Assembly: GCF_000208745.1 (NCBI RefSeq)
Contig: NC_030851.1
Location: 4,478,269 to 4,542,268, forward strand
Length of the DNA stretch: 64,000 nt
Origin: Theobroma cacao
Lineage: Eukaryota; Streptophyta; Magnoliopsida; Malvales; Malvaceae
Direction: 5' to 3'
This document shows positions 56,490 through 64,000 of this stretch, in pieces (the first letter of the stretch is position 1; every line of letters starts with the position of its first letter). The notes under the pieces were generated by a model. That model saw nothing but the letters and a program-made list of their open reading frames with translations, was not told the origin of the DNA and ran no database searches. The translations under genes were made by a program, and so were the position numbers.

Positions 56490-59400
56490 ATGGGTCGTGA
56501 CAGTACTGGAAGCAGCAGGGCCATTGGGGAAACCACTTTTCTTCATGGTGAACTTGACTTGTGGATTATAGAGGCTAAATCTCTTCCAAATATGGATTTA
56601 GCTTCAGAAAGAATGAGGAGATTTTTCACTATGTTTGGAACTTGTGACACTTACTTTCGAAAAAAACCTAAGGCCTCGGGCAGGCAGTCTATGATTACCA
56701 GTGACCCTTATGTATCTGTTTGCCTTGCAGGGGCTACAGTTGCTCAAACTAGAATAATTGCCAATTGTGAGAACCCCCTGTGGGATGAACATTTCATTGT
56801 GCCAGTTGCACATCCTGTAGTAAAAATTGAGTTTCATGTTAAGGATAATGATGTTCTTGGTGCTCAACTTATAGGAGTAGTTGAGATAGCTGTTGAAAAA
56901 GTCCTTCCAGGACATGAAATTAATGATTGGTTCCCCATTATTGGTCATTTTGGGAATTGTTTGAAACCCTATCCTGAAATTCATGTTTCTCTTCAGTTTA
57001 GGCCAATGAGACAAAACCCTCTATATCAACATGGCGTTGGGACTGGACCAGATTACATGGGAGTCCCCAATACGTATTTCCCTCTCCGTAAAGGAGGAAG
57101 TGTGACCCTTTATCAAGATGCTCATGTACCTGATTCTTTGCTACCTGAAATTTTACTTGATGGTGGAAAAGTTTATCAGCAAGGCAAATGCTGGGAAGAC
57201 ATATGCCATGCCATTCTAGAAGCACATCACCTCATATATATAGTTGGTTGGTCTGTCTATCATCCTATAAAACTTGTGAGGGAACCAACAAAGCCTTTAC
57301 CTAATGGAGGGCAGCTTTCTTTGGGAGAGTTATTGAAATACAAGTCGCAAGAAGGGGTCCGTGTGGTTATGCTGATATGGGATGATAAAACTTCGCATGA
57401 CAGGGGTCTCTTGAAAACGGTACAGTTCATGACTAATCAACATTTCTAGTAGTTTGTATTTGCAATTTATAGTATCATTTAGCTTCATGTTAGAGAGCAT
57501 TTTTTCCATAATATTGGGCTAAGTCATGTAACCTAATAGGTAAATAAGCATTTTAAACTGATTTTGTGAGCAATTTTTATGTTCAAGCATGATTTTTCAG
57601 TGAAATTAAATATCCACTCTTTCCCAAAAAAAAAAAAAAAACCACAAGTTGACAGAAGAGATTGATTTAATCGCAGTTGATGTCATTTCTATGAATAAGC
57701 TTACACAAACCCTTGAAGCGTTTTTGTAATGTTATTGCTGCATTCCCAAACCACTCTTAACCTATGTACACCACTTAAGCAGATAAACCGGTGGAATGAT
57801 ATATTCATTTGCAAGTTTTATTTAGCCATAGATGCATCATGAATGATGTTAGCCTTGAATGCAGGTAGGTGTTATGCAGACTCATGATGAAGAGACTAAA
57901 AGATTTTTCAAACACTCAAGTGTTCGTTGTGTGCTTGCTCCTCGTTATGCAAGCAACAAGCTTAGTTTTTTCAAGCAACAGGTAAGGAACTTATTTCTTT
58001 GAATTTGGAACCATGTATTAGTAATGTGACTCTGCTTCTGTTTACTGCTTGGATGCTAGTTTATTCATGAAAGATTTTTACTATTATGTATTGGTCATAT
58101 CTAGATGGCTACACAGTTGATTTGTTGTTTTATCCATGGCTTGAATGGTTCCTTCTAGTCCAGGTTGTGGGAACCCTTTTCACACATCATCAGAAATGCG
58201 TGCTTCTTGACACCCAAGCTTCAGGAAATAATCGGAAAATAACTGCTTTCATTGGTGGTCTAGATTTATGTGATGGCAGATATGACACCCCTGAGCACCG
58301 TCTCTTTCGTGATCTTGACACTGTCTTCAAGGATGATTTTCATAATCCAACATTTCCTGTGAGTGGTTTTCTCCTCAGCAAACTTTCTGCATGATCATGA
58401 GTACATTAACATTTCTGGTTGATACTGGTTTCTGCCCTGCAAACATGGGGGTTTAGAACAGTTTTTTCTTTTTGTCAGATTACAGAAATACAATGGGATT
58501 AACAGAGGATGAAGTTTCTTTACCTTGAATTTCTTTTAATTAATGGATCTTTTATATTTTCATGTAAAATGTTTTCAATGTAGGATTATAGTCTTATTCA
58601 AAAGAAAACCTTGCATTCTGCGAATGCTTTGAGTCTGATAAACATATGAACTTATCTACTACGAGCAAGTTGTTAGCTACTATGTTTTATTCTCGTAGAT
58701 CTATGATGCCATTGCCTAGCCCACCTTGATATTCTAGAAGTTCGGGTGGTCTTGTAATATGGTTCTGGGAAGAGAATTGCAGACAAGGAAGGAGCAGAGA
58801 GTGGTAAACTGAAGAGTCAATAGCTGGTAGATGGATTGTTGAAGAAAGGTTCTTGGGGAAAACAGAAAAAGTAGCTGGCAGGTTGACCGACATAACTGAA
58901 GATATTTTCATATGCGTCATGGGGTGCATTAAGATATACATACTTAAATCTGATTTTGGATGGGAAGCAGATTGATACGGTGCATAGAAAGATTGGCAAC
59001 TTGAACAGGGAATTTGACTTCTCACTTGAAGTCTTTGAATTTCAAGCTGTAGTTTACCTAAAATTTACTAGTGGTAATAAAGAAATCTCATATCTGTTAA
59101 GTTAGGGTGTCATAGACACATAAACATAGTAAGGGCCACTCCACCTATTATCAATTGGTTTTAGGTTGGATGCCCATCTAAAATTTAACATGGCATCAGG
59201 TGCTGCCCCCCGTTATTGTCCCCTCCATGATGAGTTGGCACATGTTAGATCTGTTGTCCCTACACATGAGGGGGAGTACATCTGTTAAGTTAGGCCTATC
59301 CTAAGCACATAAAACATAGTATTAGGTTAGATGGCCATCCTAAAAACTAAACATGATATTAAATTTTCATAATCCAATAAAGTTTGACAACATAAAAGAA

Positions 59401-62400
59401 AATTTCTTGGTATTAGCATTAGTGTGTTGGACCAAAGGTGTAAATTTTTTAGTTATTTTGCTGGAATGGACTTAGCTGATGAAGACGTTTTTCTTCATGG
59501 TGTTTAATTGTTTAAATAGGCTTTGGAGGGCAAGGTGGGGATAGAGATATGACATTAGTTATATTTTCCTGTGGTAAAACTTGAAAGATAGACAAGGACT
59601 TCTACGATTAGTATAGTGATTAACATCAATTTAGTTTTAATCAATTATCCAAGATGCTTGAGCATATCTTTGCTGGTCCTTTAGGTAATCATGCAGTTGT
59701 TCAAGCGTAAGGCTACATGCTCATATAAGCTTACTGTCTGGTGTACTAAGGTTCCCTAGTTTTGTATTCTCCTTCACTTTGTGTTGGAAACTGAAAGATA
59801 ACTGTCATGTCAATGTTAAATGGCATATTGCTTTTCAAAAAAAAAAAATGTTAAATGGCATATTTAGGTGATAATGATTGAGTGTCCACCATGCATCTAG
59901 CTATTTCACTGGTACATGGTGTTGTTTCTAGATTGCTGCTTGAAGAAATTTCTGTCATATTCTGTGGAATTGGTTTTGACAGTGGTACTCTTGACGTATA
60001 GTCTAATGCCCAAAGCCCGAGGCAACCGTGGCATGATCTACACTGCAAAATTGAGGGTCCTGCTGCATATGATGTATTGACTAACTTTGAACAAAGATGG
60101 AGAAAGGCTGCAAAATGGCGTGACTTCAAGCTAAGAAAGGTCACTCCTTGGCACGATGAGGCCTTGATAAGGGTAGATCGTATTTCATGGATAATATCTC
60201 CCTCTCCTGGTTCTGATGGAGACAAAATTGTGCGTGTTTGTGATGAAGAGGACCCTGAGAATTGGCATGTGCAGGTTGGGCAGAATAAGTCTTATAAAAT
60301 AACATCAACCCCTTCTATTTTTCTTGATGAGAGTCTATACCATTGTGATTAATGTTAATTCTCATTTTGGTAGGTATTCCGGTCTATCGATTCCGGATCT
60401 GTAAAAGGATTTCCAAAGGATGTTAAGCAAGCTGCAGCTCAGGTTAGAAACTGGCCTATTATAGTGCCTTATGTTATGTACAGTCTTCTTAGTTGTTACC
60501 AGGTATATTTAGCTTGTGTTTTAAGTTTTACATCCATGTGAAACCCTGTTGCAAATGAACTTACATCAGTAACCTTGTTATTCTGATTTGTATTTTTCTG
60601 CAGAATCTTGTCTGTGGAAAGAACTTGAAAGTAGACAGGAGCATCCATGCAGCTTATATAAAAGCAATAAGGTCGGCACAACACTTTATATATATAGAGA
60701 ATCAATATTTCCTCGGGTCTTCATATTATTGGCCATCATACAAAAATGCAGGTAAACAATCGTAGACTAGTATCACCTCTTCTCCATTTTTTTCTTTTGG
60801 CGGGTGGATTGGGGATTAGTCTTTGGAGGAAAGGTGCAGCTACCATTTAGCTGTGGCTTGGTCCACCTCCTTCTCCAGTTAGGTGTGAACAAGTATGCAC
60901 ATCGATTGGAATTTATCCTTTATTTCTATATGTTGTGATATAATTACGATCTGATATTATTTTGATGGTAATTGGTGTATTCTATATCCTCCAACCAACT
61001 TCAGAACAATAAAACCAGTGGACTTTCGTCCAGATAGCCAAAAGATGCATGACTACTATGTAGGTTCTGAGATAACCATCCCTTATTTTCCTTTTCTTAT
61101 ATGAGTACATTTGGCATGTATATGCATTAGGCCAAAAAGAATTAGAGTAATTGCATTGTTTGTTCTTTTTGCAGCTAGCATTGCTTGGTTTTTTTCTTAT
61201 AGTCTCAGTGGTAGCTTAGTTGTAAGATAATTAACAATTGATCTTGAGCTGTCTTTAATCATTTTTGGTTCATTTTTGTTTGGGTTTCCCCTGCTAACAT
61301 CTGTGATTTTTACATAAGTTTGACATGCTTATAATTTTACTCTGATTTTTGGGCAAGCTAAATTAAGCCTTTCAGTTCTTTGTGGCATTTAAGATGTATG
61401 AATCTTTAATGGGAATTTTTTTTTATATAAGCAGGTGCTGATAACTTAATCCCTATGGAATTGGCTCTGAAAATTGCCAGCAAAATCAGTACAAATGAGC
61501 GTTTCTCCGTGTATATAGTGATACCTATGTGGCCAGAGGGTGTGCCAAATAGCAATGCTGTGCAGGAAATATTATTTTGGCAGGTTCTCTAATTTCTTCA
61601 AATTAAGAATTATGCCCTACAAATTCGAACTTTCACTGTCAACCAAAATAGGAAGTTTTGAAATGTGGTTGATCTGTGGCTCCATAATTTTCTGCATAGC
61701 AAAATTTGGATCTCATGATACTTTGAATTTTCTATTGACCACTTTGTCCTTTAGCTGTTGAGTAATGTTGGTGTCAAGTTCATTTCGCTCAAACTCTTAT
61801 GTTTGTTTGCAAACGCAAAACATATCCAAATTTTCTTGAATTAATTCTGTTTTGAGAAGGTGCATGTGGACATAGAAATCATGCTCAACAAAGCCTATAA
61901 TTTAAAGGATGTGCACTTCACATACGTGGAGGGGATAAACTAAACCTAGAACATTAAAGAATATCCAATGCCAATTTAGCTTGTTTGAAGTAGCCTGTAA
62001 CATAGAATCGTAAGGACCTCTATGATTATTTATGGTTCCAGCATTACCAAGGAATTTTCTGTAGAAAAGAACTAACACCAGTTTTATCCATTTCTTGGTG
62101 CGTTCTTTTCTTCATTGCCTTGTTGAGGATCTAAGAAATTATAGAAGTTTGGTTTACTTCTTGAGTGGCTGCAAAATTAAGACCCAGAAGCAGACTGAAC
62201 TGTTGGTTTCCTGGCTTGAGTGGTGCATTTACTATTGAAAAGAAAATGCAAAATATTATATGATAGTTTTAGATTCCCCAAGGTAGGGAGGAGGGAAGAA
62301 AAAGCTATGTCTTCATTAAGCTCTTATGTGCAAATTAGCAAATTGCATTTCTGCATGTTATTTCTTATCCATGTCGAAACCTTTTGGATAACATGTTGGC

Positions 62401-63766
62401 AAGTCGCAAGTTATCATAATATCTATGCTTTATTTGATGTTTAAATGCACTCAGGGACAAACAATGGCTGTAATGTACTCAATCATTGCACAAGAACTCG
62501 AAAAATCAGGCCTTTCCGATCAATATCATCCACAAGATTATTTGAACTTCTATTGCCTCGGTAAGCGTGATCCTTCCTCTTCAGAAAGTTCATCTCAGGT
62601 AAATCAGCAAACAGATAACCGTGCACTGGTAAGCTATTTTTATCTCCTCTGAGAATTATATGAGGTTGCTACTACAAAAATCTTTATGATGACTTTAGGT
62701 TGTGGTTAAAATTCAAAATGTACGTTATATTTTCTGGCAATCAAAGTAAAATGGCTTCCAAAATGGAATGCAGCTAATTATCCAATTCCTAATGTTAATG
62801 ATGTGACACCCTCCAAAGTGTGGCTGATTGACAGGGTGTATTGTGCTGTTGTTTTGCCACATGACTGAAGCTAAACTTGTTTTATGCATAGCATTACCTC
62901 TGGATTTGATGTCAACTTGCCTTCTATCAAGCAAGAGTGTCCTCCTATAGCATAATAATACCTTTTATTTAATGAATAGGTTTTTTTCTTTGATCATCTG
63001 TATTCGATAAACTTTAGAAATTTCTTATATATTTTGACAGGCATTGGCTCAAGAGTTCCGCAGATTCATGATTTATGTCCATGCCAAAGGGATGATAGTT
63101 GATGATGAGTATGTGATCATGGGATCAGCAAACATTAACCAGAGATCCTTGGATGGTTCAAGGGACACAGAAATAGCTATGGGTGCTTACCAACCGAATT
63201 ACACATGGGCAGCAAAGAAATCCCACCCACATGGCCAGGTTTGGGATTCTGGCTCTGTTCACTTTTGAATACTCGAGAATGCCAGACAACAGGCAGTAAT
63301 TTATATATACTACTATTTTTTTTTTTTGGTTTATTTGTTTTAGCATATGCTTCAAAGGAAACAAAATGGCATTGGAGCATGGAGAATAATATCTCTGGGG
63401 TATAAAATATATTTAATGTTTGCCTAAATTCCTGTTTAGATTTATGAGTTGCACCAGTATTGTTGGATGTAGGTTTATGGTTATCGGATGTCTCTGTGGG
63501 CTGAACACCTTGGCAAACTGGAGGATACTTTCCGGGAACCACAAAGCCTGGAATGTATAAAGCTTGTTAACAAGATTGCCAAACGTAACTGGAAATCATT
63601 TGTGGATGATGATTACAGAGAAATGAGGGGACACTTGATGCTGTATCCAATTAAAATCAGAAGAAACGGGACGGTTGGTCCATTGCCAGGTTATGAAACG
63701 TTTCCTGATATCGGTGGTAAAGTTCTTGGAGCATCCACCAATCTTCCTGATGTTCTAACAACTTAA
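56490..63766 (+). CDS. Phospholipase D, delta-like (C2-PLD)
   Basis: Ten exons: 56490-57419, 57865-57981, 58164-58358, 60002-60274, 60374-60442, 60604-60751, 61435-61583, 62455-62628, 63041-63238 and 63473-63766, giving 848 residues (Arabidopsis PLD delta is 868). An N-terminal C2 domain (about 20-165, ITSDPYVSV) gives calcium-dependent membrane binding. Two HKD catalytic motifs are complete: His358-x-Lys360 with Asp365 (HHQKCVLLD), and His699-x-Lys701 with Asp706 (HAKGMIVDD). The sequence between them, [15 protein letters not shown], fits the delta group. It hydrolyses phospholipids to phosphatidic acid, a signal in drought, cold and wound responses; PLD delta sits at the plasma membrane with microtubules. 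The C2 domain is a little shorter than in Arabidopsis PLD delta, because a charged insert is missing. ATG choice: upstream in-frame codons lack ATG. A third intron of 1.6 kb holds retroelement remains. Confidence 0.93.
59095..59353 (+). mobile_element. TRIM-like miniature LTR element in PLD intron 3
   Basis: Two related terminal copies flank a tiny interior. LTR1 (59095-59190) begins TGTTAAGTTAGG and ends TAAAATTTAACA. LTR2 (59283-59353) begins TGTTAAGTTAGG and ends TAAAAACTAAACA; it lacks about 25 bases present in LTR1. Right after LTR1 is TGGCATCAGG, close to the initiator-Met tRNA primer site TGGTATCAGA. Just before LTR2 is a purine tract GAGGGGGAG (59268-59276). The interior of about 90 bases has no ORF, so it depends on other elements and is now decayed. 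No clear target duplication was found. Confidence 0.65.
59812..59864 (+). repeat. Retroposition scar: 17-base direct repeats around a poly(A) insert
   Basis: ATGTTAAATGGCATATT occurs perfectly at 59813-59829 and 59848-59864. Between the copies lie only 18 bases, GCTTTTC followed by eleven A. A target-site duplication of this length with an A tail is the hallmark of LINE-type reverse transcription, here stopped after a few bases. Confidence 0.75.
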
Positions 63767-64000
63767 CACAAGTGTAAGCTCCAATAAGTTTTAGTAACAA
63801 AACATATACTTCCACCTTAATACAAAGATTGAAGGATGTAGCATTACTGGAAAGTTAAAAAGAGAGGATAACAAGTCAGGCATTCATGTGATGATCACGT
63901 TGTAATGATTGTTAAGACCTGAAAAGAAACCTTTGTCTAGTTGCAGCAGCAGGCAGCTGTGATGATTGCCTTTTCTTGCTTATTTTGTTGTATGTCCATT
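63767..64000 (+). other. PLD 3' UTR
   Basis: This is the sequence after the PLD stop codon to the window end. It is transcribed-looking 3' flank with no coding signal. The polyadenylation site is not visible. Confidence 0.6.

Noticed and set aside
56604..57014. Minus-strand ORF of 136 codons opposite the PLD C2 domain
   Set aside because: It lies wholly inside a well-conserved PLD exon and has no recognisable domain.

Overview
This window is nuclear DNA from a flowering plant, most likely a woody eudicot (rosid type). It is AT-rich between genes. The genes have many introns with GT-AG borders. The proteins are plant-specific or plant-type: a chloroplast ferredoxin, an SnRK2 kinase, MLO, a MORF RNA-editing factor, the fused thiamine enzyme TH1, and a C2-type phospholipase D. 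No bacterial features, CRISPR array, tRNA or rRNA gene was seen.

Layout, left to right: an AT-rich gene-free stretch (1-3.7 kb); a T-complex 11 family gene (+, 3980-9982); a RecQ4A/BLM-type helicase (-, 10836-20332, 24 coding exons); the bifunctional thiamine enzyme TH1 (+, 22351-25814); a subclass-1 SnRK2 kinase (-, 27150-29981); a 4.7 kb AT-rich region with repeat and MITE-like material; a nine-transmembrane TMN1 protein (+, 34950-40997); a single-exon chloroplast ferredoxin (+, 42500-42931); an MLO4-type gene (-, 43653-49422); an intronless, broken copy of a CPL4-like phosphatase gene (-, 50264-51598); a MORF1-like editing factor (+, 51994-53953); an unassigned coding-like fragment (-, about 54.5-54.8 kb); and a phospholipase D delta-like gene (+, 56490-63766). 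I assembled the exons by hand. Every intact gene gives one open frame with GT-AG introns, and its length is close to that recalled for the Arabidopsis homologue (1178, 1196, 574, 353, 592, 143, 566, 461 and 848 residues).

The genes are unrelated housekeeping, signalling and organelle genes, not a pathway cluster. What links them is ancestry. As I recall the Arabidopsis map, RECQ4A, SnRK2.4, TMN1, FD1 and MLO4 lie in this order near At1g10930-At1g11000, while T-complex 11 and TH1 are adjacent at At1g22930-At1g22940. Here both sets are interleaved on one chromosome, which looks like an ancestral order that Arabidopsis later split by duplication and gene loss.

I found no new molecular system. 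The observations most worth following up are the CPL4 retropseudogene, a tiny LTR-type (TRIM-like) element in a PLD intron, an 18-base retroposition scar with a 17-base target duplication, a prion-like repeat tail on MORF1, candidate E2F and telobox sites with a short upstream ORF at the RecQ4A 5' end, and the unassigned minus-strand fragment near 54.5 kb.
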